Positions 11,348 through 23,300 of a stretch of 64,000 bases of DNA are shown piece after piece. The notes beneath the pieces were generated by a model that made no database searches, had not been told where the DNA came from, and worked only from the letters and a program-made list of their open reading frames with translations. The translations under genes were made by a program, and so were the position numbers. The DNA comes from Hordeum vulgare subsp. vulgare (Eukaryota > Streptophyta > Magnoliopsida > Poales > Poaceae): assembly GCF_904849725.1 (NCBI RefSeq), contig NC_058524.1, positions 355,567,823-355,631,822 of the forward strand. The letters are read 5' to 3'. Every line of letters begins with the position of its first letter. Position 1 is the first letter of the stretch.

Positions 11348-12322
11348 ATGGTGTTCACCAGGTTGAACCGTGCCCCTGCTCATGAGCAAGGTGAGGGTAG
11401 TCAAGCGTCGCAGGAAGACCTGCCTCACCCACCTTCTCTGGTAGAAGTGATGCTTGAGGCAGAAAGAAACAAAAGGGAGACCAACCGACTGCTAGAGCGT
11501 ATTGAGAAGAATACGGCTCGACAGCCTAGGAACGCTGCAGTGTCCCTCAATGACTTTGTGAAGCTGAATCCTCCAAAGTTTCATCATTCCGTCGATCCCC
11601 TCGACGCTGATGACTGACTGTGCAGCATCTCATGCAAGATTCGCTCGGCGAATGTGTCTGAGGCCGACAAGGTGACCTTTGCGGCGTATTTCCTGGAGGG
11701 ACCCGCCAATCTGTGGTGGGAGAATTTTGAAGCTATGCGTCCCGCTGAACCAGTGGCCACGTGGGTAGACTTCAGTGCAGCTTTTCGTCTGCACCATATT
11801 CCAGAGGGCCTGATGGACAGAAAGAGAGAGGAGTTCTGTGCCTTCACTCAGGGCAAGTTGTCTGTGGATACCAATAGCCGCGAGTTCGGTAACCTCGCCC
11901 GCTATGCAACAGAGGAGGTGTCTACTGACGCCAAGAAGCAAGCAAGATTCCGTAAGGGTCTGAGCCCTGAGCTCCGTCGTGACCTGCGCCTCCATGAGTG
12001 TGCAAGCTTTCAAGCCCTGGTCAACAAGGCGATCAGTGCGGAGACTGGTCATACTGACTTCGAAGCCACAAGGAAGCACTCCCGTGACTTTGGCTCATCT
12101 TCTGGTTCCGCGTTTCCAAAATGCAGGCTGTGGGTTCCAAACAGTTCTCTGCCGCCAAGATACACTCCGAGGCCATCCTACGTGGCGCCTCAGACGAATC
12201 AGGCCAACCCTCCAGCAAAAGCTTATGGTGGTCCAACTAGCAATGCTGCACCACGTGCCAACCAGGTGATATGCTACAAGTGTGGAGAACCAGGACATTA
12301 TTCCCGTGAGTGACCTCAGAAT
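11348..12322 (+). pseudogene. gag of the Tekay-like element, two in-frame stops
   Basis: Structural capsid/nucleocapsid polyprotein of a chromovirus. The start at 11348 (MVFTRLNRAP) is preferred because a splice acceptor ends at 11346. An in-frame start six codons upstream (11330) also exists. The Retrotrans_gag core FAAYFLEGPANLWWENF lies around 11690-11740. A CCHC zinc knuckle (CYKCGEPGHYSRE) lies near 12270-12313. A TGA at 11615-11617 breaks the N-terminal part where a Trp is expected. A second TGA at 12311-12313 replaces the last Cys of the zinc knuckle. The frame continues unchanged across both stops, so these are point nonsense changes rather than indels. Capsid assembly and RNA packaging from this copy would be lost. 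Confidence 0.88.
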
Positions 12323-13780
12323 GTGGGTGCCAAGCGACCCGGAAAGTCCGTCGGGCAGGCCAAGTCGGGCAAAGCTTATTATGTGAAGCCAACTCCTGCA
12401 CGTGGCTGTGTGAACTATGTGTCAGCAGAAGAAGCTGCAGAGGATCCCGACGTCATGTTGGGTATGCTTCTTGTTAATCATCACCCAGCGTCCGTTCTCT
12501 TTGACACTGGGTCTTCTCATTCCTTCATTTCAGAAAGTTATGCACAGTTGCATAACATGTCTTTTTGTGATATGCCAATTCCATTGGTTGTCCAAACCCC
12601 TGGTAGTAAATGGCAAACCTCTAGGATAACCTATGACAATGAAATTCTAGTAGACAGGCTAGTTTTTCTAGCCTCATTGATAGCATTGGAATCTTCGGAT
12701 ATTAATATCATCTTGGGCATGGACTGGATGTCAGCTCACTATGCCAAGATTGATACTCATTCTAGAAATGTCCAACTTACCCATCCCTCGGGTGAGATAG
12801 TAAATGTCTCTACTCGAGTTGCCAAATGCCAACTCTATTCCTTAAATGCCAACCCTCTTCCGGAACTTGAAGACATTCCGGTAGTCCGTGACTTCCCGGA
12901 TGTTTTTCCAGAGGAACTGCCAGGAATTCCACCTGACAGAGATGTAGAGTTTGTGATAGATCTTGTTCCGGGAACTGTCCCAATAGCCAGAAGACCTTAT
13001 AAGATGGCACCCCTAGAGCTAGCCGAACTTAAGAAGCAATTAGATGAGGCCTTGAACAAAGGTTTCATTCGTCCTAGCTCTTCTCCTTGGGCTTGTCCCG
13101 TCCTCTTCGTCAAGAAGAAAGACGGAACAGATCGGATGGTTGTAGATTACCGACCAGTTAACCTGGTCACCGTAAAGAACAAGTATCCGCTCCCCAGGAT
13201 CAACGATCTGTACGATCAGCTCACTGGATCCTCAGTCTTCTCTAAAATGGATTTGAGGTTGGGATACCATCAAATCAAGATTAAGAACGGGGACATTCCA
13301 AAAACGGCCTTTGTTACTCGTTATGGCCAATATGAGTACACCGTTATGTCCTTCGGTTTAACCAATGCCCCAGCCACCTTCTCTCGGCTGATGAATTCAA
13401 TCTTCATGGAGTATTTGGATAAATTCGTCGTGGTATACCTCGATGATATTCTCATCTACTCGAAGAATGAACAAGAACATGCCGAGCATCTAAGGCTGGT
13501 ATTGATGAAACTTCGAGAGCATCGCCTTTATGCCAAGTTTTCAAAATGTGAATTCTGGTTACCGGAAGTGACCTATCTAGGACACGTAATCTCTAGTAAG
13601 GGTATTGCTGTCAATCCCGAGAGAGTTCAAGCTGTCCTTGATTGGACTCAACCTGAATCGGTTAAGCAAGTTAGGAGTTTTCTTGGTTTAGCGAGCTATT
13701 GTCGCCGCTTCGTCGAGAATTTCTCCAAGGTTGCAAAGCCTCTAACTGAACTCCTCAAGAAATATAAAAAGTTCGAGTGA
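12323..13780 (+). pseudogene. pol N-terminal part: aspartic protease and reverse transcriptase
   Basis: Continues the gag frame without shift. The protease active site is in [12 protein letters not shown] near residue 60 of this segment. RT follows with the [11 protein letters not shown] linker, [29 protein letters not shown], the [12 protein letters not shown] box and the catalytic [12 protein letters not shown] around 13420-13470. The thumb region ends in [17 protein letters not shown]. The frame is stopped by TGA at 13778-13780, just after KKYKKFE, where the family has Trp. The RT motifs are otherwise complete, so only this nonsense codon separates RT from RNase H. Confidence 0.93.
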
Positions 13781-15820
13781 ACACCACAGTGCGAGCATAG
13801 TTTTCAGGGACTGAAAAGACACCTGACTTCCGCACCTGTGTTGCTACCACTAGATTTTTCTAAGGACTTTGTTATCTATTGCGACGCCTCGCGACAAGGA
13901 TTGGGTTGCATTCTCATGCAAGATCGTCATGTGATCGCATACGCATCTCGACAGTTGCGTCCACATGAGGATAATTATCCCACACATGACCTTGAGCTTG
14001 CAGCTGTGGTCCATGCACTAAAAACCTGGCGACATTACCTTCTGGGTAATCGTTGCGAAATATTCACTGATCACCAAAGTCTGAAATATATTTTCACCCA
14101 GCCGGATTTGAATCTCAGGCAAAGACGGTGGGTTGAGTTGATCTCGGATTACGACTTAGGGATAACTTACACCCCGGGGAAGGCTAATGTTATGGCCGAT
14201 GCGCTAAGTCGTAAATCTTATTGTAACAACTTGATGCTACAACAAGGTCAACCACATCTCCATGAGGACTTTTGGAAGTTGAATCTTCATATTGTTCCCC
14301 AAGGATTCCTTTCTACCCTGGTGGCGAAGCCTACTCTTAAGGATCAAATTATAGCTGGCCAAAAGCGTGACAAGGGTATATCACAGATCAAGGAGAATAT
14401 TTTTAGCGGAAACGCTAAAGAATTTTCCATGAACGATCAAGGTGTTGTGTTCTTCCAGAATCATTTAGTGGTTCCTAAGAACCCACATCTAAGGCAGTTA
14501 ATCCTTAAGGAGGCTCATGATTCTCCTCTCACCATTCATCCCGGTAGTACTAAGATGTATCAGGACCTACGCCAGAGGTTCTGGTGGACTAGGATGAAGA
14601 GAGAAATTGCTGAGTTCGTTGCTAACTGCGACGTTTGTCGTCGAGTTAAGGCAGAACATCAAAGGCCTACTGGCACCCTTCCACCTTTAGCTATTCCTGA
14701 ATGGAAATGGGATAAAGTTAGCATGGATTTCATTACCGGATTTCCCAAGACCAAAAAAGGAAATAATGCTATCTTTGTGGTCATTGACCGTCTTTCCAAA
14801 GTGGCTCATTTTCTTCCTGTTCGTGAGAGTATAACAGCTAGCCAGCTAGCACAGTTATATATCTCTCGAATAGTGTCTCTTCATGGTGTTCCTCTGGAAA
14901 TTAACTCGGACCGTGGAAGTATCTTTACTTCTCGCTTCTGGGAAAGTTTTCAGAATGCCATGGGGACTCACTTATCTTTTAGCACTGCTTTCCATCCTCA
15001 ATCAAGTGGTCAAGTAGAAAGAGTGAATCAAATCCTAGAAGATATGCTCCGACCTTGTGTTATTTCGTTCGGTATGAATTGGGAGAAGTGCCTTCTATTC
15101 GCCGAATTCGCTTATAACAATAGTTATCAATCAAGCTTGGGCAAAGCCCCTTTTGAAGTTCTCTATGGACGAAGATGTCGAACACCTCTTAATTGGTCAG
15201 AAACCGGAGAGAGGAAACTCTTTGGTCCGGATATGATCCAGGATGCAGAAGAGCAGGTTCGCATTATTCGTGAAAAGTTGAAAACAGCCCAGTCTCGTCA
15301 AAAGAGCCAATATGATCATCATCATAAGGCTGTGACCTTTGAAGTTGACGAGAAGGCTTACCTTCGGGTTACACCTTTGAAGGGTACCCATCGATTCGGT
15401 ATCAAGGGCAAATTGGCTCCTCGTTACATTGGTCCTTTTCGCATTCTTGCCAAACGAGGAGAAGTTGCCTACCAGTTGGAACTTCCTCCGCATCTTTCCA
15501 AGGTTCATGATGTTTTCCATGTCTCGCAACTCAGGCGTTGCTTTTCGGACCCTATCCGTGAAGTGGACCACGAAACGCTTGATCTACAAGATAACCTTTC
15601 ATACCGAGAATACCCCGTGCGTATTCTTCATCAAGCTGAGCGTACCACTCGACGTCGAAACCTCAAGTTTCTTAAAGTTCAATGGTCAAATCATTCTGAA
15701 AAGGAGGCAACTTGGGAAAGAGAGGATCGTCTCCGACTTGAATATCTTGCGTTATTCCCGACGACTTCCAAATATCGGGACGAGATTCTTTTGAGTGGGG
15801 GTGAGTTGTCACATCCCTAA
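13781..15820 (+). pseudogene. pol C-terminal part: RNase H, integrase and chromodomain-like tail
   Basis: Same frame as RT after the TGA, open to 15820. RNase H begins at [13 protein letters not shown] near 13870. The integrase HHCC finger spans about 14515-14650 ([10 protein letters not shown] to CDVCRRVK). The D,D,E core includes [14 protein letters not shown] and [10 protein letters not shown]. The GPF/Y-like stretch [10 protein letters not shown] is near 15418. The end ([11 protein letters not shown] to [15 protein letters not shown], about 15609-15720) matches a chromodomain of the Tekay/Del type, a histone-mark reader thought to direct insertion into heterochromatin. The stop codon TAA (15818-15820) lies inside the 3' LTR, which starts at 15807, so pol overlaps the LTR by 14 bp. 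It is called a pseudogene only because it is cut off from its start by upstream stops. Confidence 0.93.
15793..15806 (+). promoter_or_regulatory. Polypurine tract of the Tekay-like element
   Basis: GAGTGGGGGTGAGT directly precedes the 3' LTR. It is also coding, within the last codons of pol. Confidence 0.85.
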
Positions 15821-18800
15821 CCCCTAAGCAAGTTAGTCTTGTGCTCATGCCTTCTTTGCATTTGCATCTAAGAAGTTTCAACAAAAACAACAAAGTGGCA
15901 AAGGAAAAACTCAAAAGCCTAGCCACCATTTCAATTAAAGAAAATCTCAAACTAGTTCAAATCAATGAACCCAAAATGGCCTCAAGAAATGTTCAAACTT
16001 TCTGATAAATCATGAAAGTAAATGAGCATTGGAGAAAACTATTTTATTGACACTTTAAGCTTTTTGAATAAATGAAAAAGGCTACTGGTTTCAAGTTTTA
16101 AATTTGAAATCAGAAACTATAAATTTCCAAAAATGTTGAAAACCTTGGAAATGGTTGGGGATATTATAACAAATATTTCAGGAGGTCTAAAATAGTTTTT
16201 ACTTATTGTTTTGGAGCTGAATTAATTAGCAAAACAGAAAAACAAAAACAGAAAAAAATGGAAAAACCTTACGTGTCGCCTAAGCCTGGCCCGGCCCATC
16301 CCTGGCTCGTCCCCTCCCTCGCGCCAGTAGGCAGCAGGAGGTGGCCGCCGCCCCCTCCGGCGCGGCCACGCACCTGCGTGCCTGCCTGGCCGCCGCCTCG
16401 CGCTGGCGACGACGGGGATAAGCTCCCCAGGGCCTCCCCTATCCATTCCCCGCCTCGGTTCTCTTCCTCCTCCCGGATCTCCTCCTCCTCCTTGCTGCCG
16501 CCATTAGAGCCGGGCTCGAGCTCGAGCTTCCCGTGCCCCTAGCCATAGGATTCCCTCCCAGAGCACGCCATTAGCTCCGCCTCGTCGCCCTGGTCATCTC
16601 TGCAGAAGCCGAAGCTTCCTCGAGCCCTGCAACGCCCGCAACGCCGTCGTCTTCCACCTCCGGCCGCCGGACCTCTCCCGTCGATTCGTCGCCCCCAGGC
16701 CTTCCCCGAGCCGTCTAAGCTCTGATCTGCACTCCCCGTGAGCATGCGGTCGTTTCCCCTAAGTTTTCCCCGTCGATCCCCACCTCTAGCTCTAGTTTCA
16801 CCGGAGCCCGACGAGGACCGTCGCTGCCGCTCGTCGCCGGTAGCCCTCCGATGATCAGCTCGTCCTTCCGAGGGCACCAGCAGCTCCAGGTCAACCCGTA
16901 GATGCTATAGCAGCTAAGAACCGAGCGTAGATCCCTCTGATTCAAAGACCCCGATGACGCCCGAGCCTTGGCCGCCGCCAAGCTCGTCGCCGGCGTCATC
17001 TCCGGCCAGATCAGCCCCGGCTAAGTACAGAAATGAAGCTGCAGGAGACGTGTCGTTCCTCTGGTGCTCTCCGCGCAGCATTTGGCCCCCTATGCGCCGT
17101 TTTCGAGCCCCTCCGCCGTGATGGTGGTCGTCGGAGGCTCCCCGCCGGCGAGGACGACCTCGCCGCCGGTGGATGTCGACGTGGCAAAGCTAACCCAGCA
17201 GCTCAGGACTTAATCACTCGCTGACAAGTGGGCCCAAGGCCAAGTCAAACCTCAGTTAGGGCTGGTCAGCGCGGGATTAGTCCCAGAGAGGCTGACCAGT
17301 GGGGTTGACCTGAACAGGTCGGCTGACCTGCTGACGTCAGTCTGATGCAATAATTAGAATTTCCAGTATAAAACTAATTCAGGAAATTGCTAAAAATTGT
17401 AAAAATCATAGAAATTAATCTGTAACTCCAGTGAAAATAATTTATATATGAAAAAGTATCAGAAAAATTCAAGGATTCTGATTATGCTATTTTCAACTAT
17501 GTTTGAAAAAGTTACAGAACCCTAAATTGTGGAATAAGGAATAATTCAATTCTTATAATCACTTTTTAAATGGAAATTGCAAAAATATTCAAATTCCATT
17601 ATATATACAGTGTTCACCACTGTCCTAATTACAAATCAGTATCATAACATGACATTTCATGCATGTTAACATCAAGTTGATCTGAGCATCAGGTCGAATC
17701 AATTAAACCGGTATCCGAGAATACCCCGTTTGGAATTGATATTCGAATGCGATTCAAATCAACTCTAAATCTAATACATGTTGAAAATAATAACTTATCA
17801 CCTTGCATTCTCATGCCATGCTCGTGCATCATTTTGAGTGCATATGATTGTTATTGAATGTTGCCATTCATTTCGGTAGGCTCCGCACCCCCGGATTCCA
17901 CCGAATATCCGTCTGACGGATATCGTTCCTCCTCTGAGCAACAAGGCAAGCAACCCCTTTGATCATCCCGATAACTCCCATGTTCTTGCTCCTGCACCTA
18001 ATTATTGCATTTAAGATCAAATGCTTCAACTGCTTTTGCCACGATAGTTGAACCCACTTCCTTTGCATGACTTAACCTTGTCACAGTAAATAGCCGAACC
18101 TTGCAACCTAGCATACCTGGTAGTTGCTTGAGCTATGATGTGCCTTATCCTGCTATGCATGCTATGCTTAGAGTTGTGTATGGTCTGTCATCTGGGAGAT
18201 GAACAGAATTGTGGAATGTGTTTGGTGAGCAAAGGTTGTGTGTTGAACCTGTTTTGGTAAAGGTACCGGTGAAAGGCCGTGTAGGAGTACATGGCGGGTT
18301 GTTTCATTGGAACCGTCCTTAGGAACTGAGTTCCGTGTATGTAATCCAAGACTAGATACTACCACATGCTGGGCCCTGAAATATGACCCCGCTCGGCCTA
18401 TTAATCGCGTAGTACTCGGTCCAGGAGTTGCAAGTAGTTTCTGGTGTTTATAGTAATGCTAGAGGCCGTGCATGGTGCTGACCTGAGAGGTGGGCCGTGA
18501 TGCGGTAGGCAGTGGCACGGTGTACCAAGTGGCACCCGGATGGTGGGCTTGTGAACCCTGCGCACATCGTTTGAGGCCGTGGCGGAAACCTCGGCCGGAC
18601 TTCCTTACGGGTTACTCTCAGATAGGCGATAAACCTGGACTAGGTACTAGTGTGGTTAACGGTCGTGGCCGACTCCCTCGCTGGGCTTCCGCTTGAAGGT
18701 TGCCGAGGTGCATGACGTGCACATAGCGATAAGTGGCGAGAGCGTGTGTGACGAAGTACACCCCTGCAGGGTTATGATCTATTCGAATAGCCGCGTCCGC

Positions 18801-19947
18801 GGATATGGACTACTTGGAGACATATGTTGTTCATAGATAACTTCAATGGCTACTCATAAAATTGCCAAGATAAGCGTGAGTGTCGTGGACGGCATTTCCG
18901 TACGGAGACGGAATGATTCCACGATAGTGTATTGTTGTGGTGTTAGTGGACTCGTGTGCAAGAAATCAAGTTGTCAAAATTATTTAAAAAAAATGCAAGT
19001 TGTCTAGCCACGAGTCAAATGCTGGCTTTCCGCATGAAACCCCACAATACCTTTTGATACCTTGCATGTGTAGTTAGTCATCCTAAAGTCTTGCTGAGTA
19101 CCTTCGTACTCATGTTTGCTTAATAAATGTTGCAGAGGTTGCTAATGACCCAAATGGAGGGTTCTTCGTAGACATCGACGACGACGAGTAGCTGGTGTCC
19201 CAGCTACGATCTGGCCCTACGTCGGCTCTGTAGTATAGTCAGGCCATGTACCTTCTAGTTTCCCTGTCTGTACCCAGACAGTTTATAACTCTTCCGCTGG
19301 CTTGTAATTGTATGACTGCTATTATGGGTCGTGAGACCCTTAATGTGTAATATTATGTGTGTGGCTCTTCCGAGCCTCTTAAATAAAGCTTGTATGTTTA
19401 TGGTTATGTTGTGATGCCATCGATGTATCTATACATATCGGTATGCCATGCGTACGTGTGTCTTACTTGATATGTATGGGGTTCGAATACCTAGTCGTGA
19501 ACCTTAGTAGCACTCCTTACAAGGAAATGCCCCTTTGTGATCCAACGAGCCATGGTAGTTCGCTACTGCTCCGGACACATTGGTTGATCGGCATGTGTCC
19601 TTCTTAGCTGTTGTGTCTGTCCCCTTTGGGGATATGTCAGGCGACGTAATGGAGTCCTTGTAGCTTGCTACGACTCGTCTACGTTCGCTGATGACTGACA
19701 CCTGCTTTGTTGGGTCATGTATGCCTGTCCTTGTGCGGTACTGCCACTTTGGTTTATGACTAGACATGTCGATCCGGGTTCTTTGACATTGGATTGCTAG
19801 CGACACTATCGCATACGTGAGTCAAAAGACGCAAACGGTCCCGGCAAAGGTAAGGCTGCAGCCGTGGGGTTAACCGTGCGTGAGACCACAAAGGGATGCG
19901 ATGTGTTACAGGCTGGATTCCTATGGCTTAGGATCGGGGTCCCGACA
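15807..19947 (+). repeat. 3' LTR of the Tekay-like element
   Basis: 4141 bp, TGTCACATCCC to CCCGACA. By eye it differs from the 5' LTR at about 25 positions plus a net 14-bp indel. No difference was seen between the equivalents of 7187 and 9396. Confidence 0.95.
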
Positions 19948-20345
19948 CATACCTTGAGGATTCTGCTTTCATAGCAGATGCACGTTGATGATTTATATCA
20001 TGGAGATCTCCCCCTGAATCTTGTAAATCATGTATACATATAGCATTTCATATGAATAAAATGAAGATGCATGATGGCAAATGGTATCTGACGAATTCCA
20101 GCATGCGTGCATTAAAACTTGAGGAATAAGCATGCGAAGAAAAACGTTCAAAAGCGTCAGAGTACCATCGGGCTTAAGTTACAACTCATTACATAAAAAC
20201 TTTAGAAGAGCCAGGAGTTTGTAACTTAAATATAGTTCATAGGCCCCAAAAATAAATCCCGTTTGAAGACTAACTCTCAAGTTTCTCCCCCTTTGTCATC
20301 AAGTGACAAAAAGGGACAAACTGAGGACTAACGCCCGTGAAGATT
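19948..20345 (-). other. 3' UTR of the Copia element, right of the chromovirus insertion
   Basis: No gene. On the minus strand it follows the third gene and carries two PPT-like AGGGGGAG motifs (20285-20292 and 20008-20015). After removal of the inserted element it joins 5506-5637. Confidence 0.7.
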
Positions 20346-23300
20346 TCATTTCTCGGCGGTTGATGAAGATCCTTGACGCTTCTTGGGTGTAGTCTTCTTC
20401 CTTGGACCGGTTGCGGTGTCGAGTTGTTCCTCATCAGACTCAGCGGTGCGGAATGAAGAGAAGGAGCTGTCTTCAAGATCTGGCACTGGAATGGGCCTGA
20501 ACTTCTTCTTGGGAGGCCACGACCACTCAAAGTCTTGCTCAAAGTTCATTTCTTCAAGCTCAATCTGGGTCTTCAGATGTGCAAGAGTAGCCCAGGTGCG
20601 ATCGAAAACCTCATGCAGATAGTGATGATTAAGCTTCACAGAGTTCTGTGTCTCAGTGAGGGTTTTCACAATGGCACCAAACTAGCGTTTGACCCATTTG
20701 TGGTTGTGATCCACCTTCTGATGAAGACTGAGGAGAAGCTCTCTGGTGTTTAGCACGCCAGGAGGAACAGGGCTGGGTGGATGAGTCTTAGTATCGTCCC
20801 ATGAAGAATAAGCGTCTGGTTCTTTAAACTGGCCATCAAGGGGCCTGCTGCCTTCATCAATCACAGACTTTCCTTTTCCCTCAATGGGCTCGAAAGTCTT
20901 CTTGTTGACCCAGATAGGAGGCATATAACCAACATGGTTTTGGAAATCAGCGTGGAAGTTGATGCCTGTCCTTGTCCTGATGAATCTCATGATCCATGGG
21001 GCATAAATTTTGTGATCAAAGGGGCACATGGCATTGTCGGCCAAAGTCCTCAATAAGAAATCATGGATATTCATAGGAATACCGTGAATGATGTTGAAGA
21101 GGATATTCTTCATGAGGCCGACAACATCTTCATCATCGTCATGGCCTTTGATTGGCGCGAGCACACTGCAGAGAATGCGGTAGATAGACCGGGGTGTGTA
21201 CTTGAGCTCATGGACGAGGAATGTGGTTCTTGAGGGTTTTCCTGCAGCCAAAGGCTTCATGAGGACTTCCATCATTTCATTTGGCAGCTCACTCTCACCA
21301 TAAAGCTTCACTGCCCCATCTGAAGGAATTGGTACGGGCAATTCTCTGAGGAGTTCAGAAGCAGGAGCCTTGTAGTGAGTGTTTTGGGTCATCCAATCAA
21401 ACACCCAGGTGTTGATGTCATCAGCATTGCCAGAGATGTGCAGAGTTGCATAGAATTGAAGAATAAGCTCACTATTCCAGTCTGTTATATCTGAGCACAT
21501 AGGGAGCAAACCTGCATCGTGGAGTACACTGAGGACTGGTTCCATGCAGGGTATTGCTTCAAGCTCATCATGAGGAATGTGCCTGTGCTGGAATATCTTG
21601 TTGCGCCCACAGAGCACAGAAGCATAGTAGTTCATCTGAGTCCTTGTCCAAAACTTCAGATGCCTCATTTGAGGCTTGTCATAAGGATTCTCTCCGATGA
21701 AATACATGCGTTCCTCAAAGAAATTTTCTTTCTGAAACTTTGGCCGCTTCGAGAATGGCTGGCGCTGAACTGGCTTGATATTGTGCTCAGGAATGGGAGG
21801 GGAAACAACCATGGCAGTCTCTGGGTTGAGCACAATGAATTCATTGTCAGGGGCGGGAACATTTTCTTCAGCATTTTCCTCAGGTTGAGGAATTTCATGA
21901 GCTGGAACTTCTTGCTCTGGCTGAGCTTCAGACTGAGGAATTTCTGCTTCTTTCTGAGCTTGAGGAGTTTGGTCAGCCTGTTCAGAATGAGGAGGCTTCT
22001 CAGGATGGACATTTTCATCAGCTTGTTTTTCTTCAGCTGGCTCTGTGGCAGAGGCATTTTCATCAGCTGCTGTAGCTGAAGCTTGAGGAATCTCTGTCTG
22101 AGGAACATGAGGTTGAGGACTGTCATCAATCTGGATTTCCTCATCAGTGTGTTCCTCAGAGGCAACATCCTTCATTTCCTCATCTGCCCTTGTAGTTTGG
22201 TCACCAATGACGACCATTACATATGAAGGTGCAACATTTAGAGGCACCGGGTCCAGAGGGGCAGATTCTTCAGTTTCCTTGAGGCGCTTTGCCTCTATCT
22301 TTTCTTCTGCTGAAGAAGCTTTTCTCTTCTTTGCTTCCTTCTCAGCAGCTCTTGTCTTCTTCGCGTCTGATGCAGACGGGATTGTCTTCTTCACCTTTGA
22401 AGCTTTTGGTGAAGGTGTTCTTTCTGCAGATTCTTCAGCTGGTAGTGAGGAACCAGCTGGAACAGAGTCATTAGCCTGCTTTGATGAAGCAACTAGATCA
22501 GGAGCAGTTGCATCAGGGGTTGCAATTTCATCAGTGGCGGTCTCGGTGATGATTTCTTCAATGGCCGGCTCATCAGCATGGCGCTCTTGGTGTTGTTCCT
22601 CAGCTTGAGGAATTTCCTCCTCATCAGGAGATGCATCTTCTGGCTGCTCAACCAGGGGCTGAGGAGTTGGTGCTGGTGGTGGGTGTCGTTTGTTGTAGTC
22701 ATCAACAACACTAGTGGCTAGCTTGATGAAATTGCGCTTGATGCTTTTGCGGTCTCACAGTTTGTCACACTTGTCAGTCAAGACTTGCAGCTCTGCCTGG
22801 GTTGACACCAGTGCTTCAGGAGTCAGCTTGAGGAGATTTTGCCTGAGGAATTTCTCCTTTTTGGCCTTTGCAATCTTTGCCTGCTTGGCCTTCTGTTCCT
22901 TCCACTTGGCTTCGTTTATGAAGGTGGCCACCATGTGGCTGATGGCAGGAGGAAGTTTCAAATCATCAATGGGTGTGTTTGGGTCTTCATACCATACATT
23001 GATGAAGTCGAGGAGGACCTTGGGGTCCATTGCCAGAGGAATGGCACTGCCTGATGCTTGTGCTACCCGTTCTTGTTTGTTTCTGATGATAGCTTGCAGG
23101 GTTTCATCATCATACTCATCACTTCCCTCTGATGCAGACGGGACTGTGATGATTTTGCTGGGGCCGGGCAGAGGTGCACGTTCAGTAGTTGCCAAAGTCT
23201 TCAGAAGTGGTGTTGAAGACTTTGTCTCCAAGCTTGTTGCAGCTGGGAGTGAGGAGCTGGAGCTGGTTGTCGTAGGCTTCACGACATTCTTCTGTACTGG

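Larger units (their letters stand above)
5638..19947 (+). mobile_element. Tekay-type chromovirus (Ty3/Gypsy), full length and young
   Basis: Complete 14.3-kb element inserted in the 3' UTR of the Copia element. It has LTRs of 4155 and 4141 bp, TSD CATAC, an initiator-tRNA-Met PBS at 9797-9809 and a PPT just before 15807. The order is LTR, extra ORF, gag, protease, RT, RNase H, integrase, chromodomain-like tail, LTR, as in chromoviruses. gag-pol is one frame from 11348 to 15820 with three in-frame TGA codons and no frameshift. LTR divergence is about 0.6% by eye, so this is the youngest element whose LTRs can be compared here. Confidence 0.92.

Noticed and set aside
11348..13780. TGA recoding (read-through) in the chromovirus gag-pol
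   Set aside because: The three TGA codons sit at conserved Trp/Cys sites within domains, not at a gag/pol boundary, so ordinary nonsense mutation is the simpler reading.
21519..22608. Several plus-strand ORFs opposite the third gene of the Copia element
   Set aside because: They are mirror frames of an acidic, repetitive coding region (Leu/Ser-rich when reversed) and have no features of their own.
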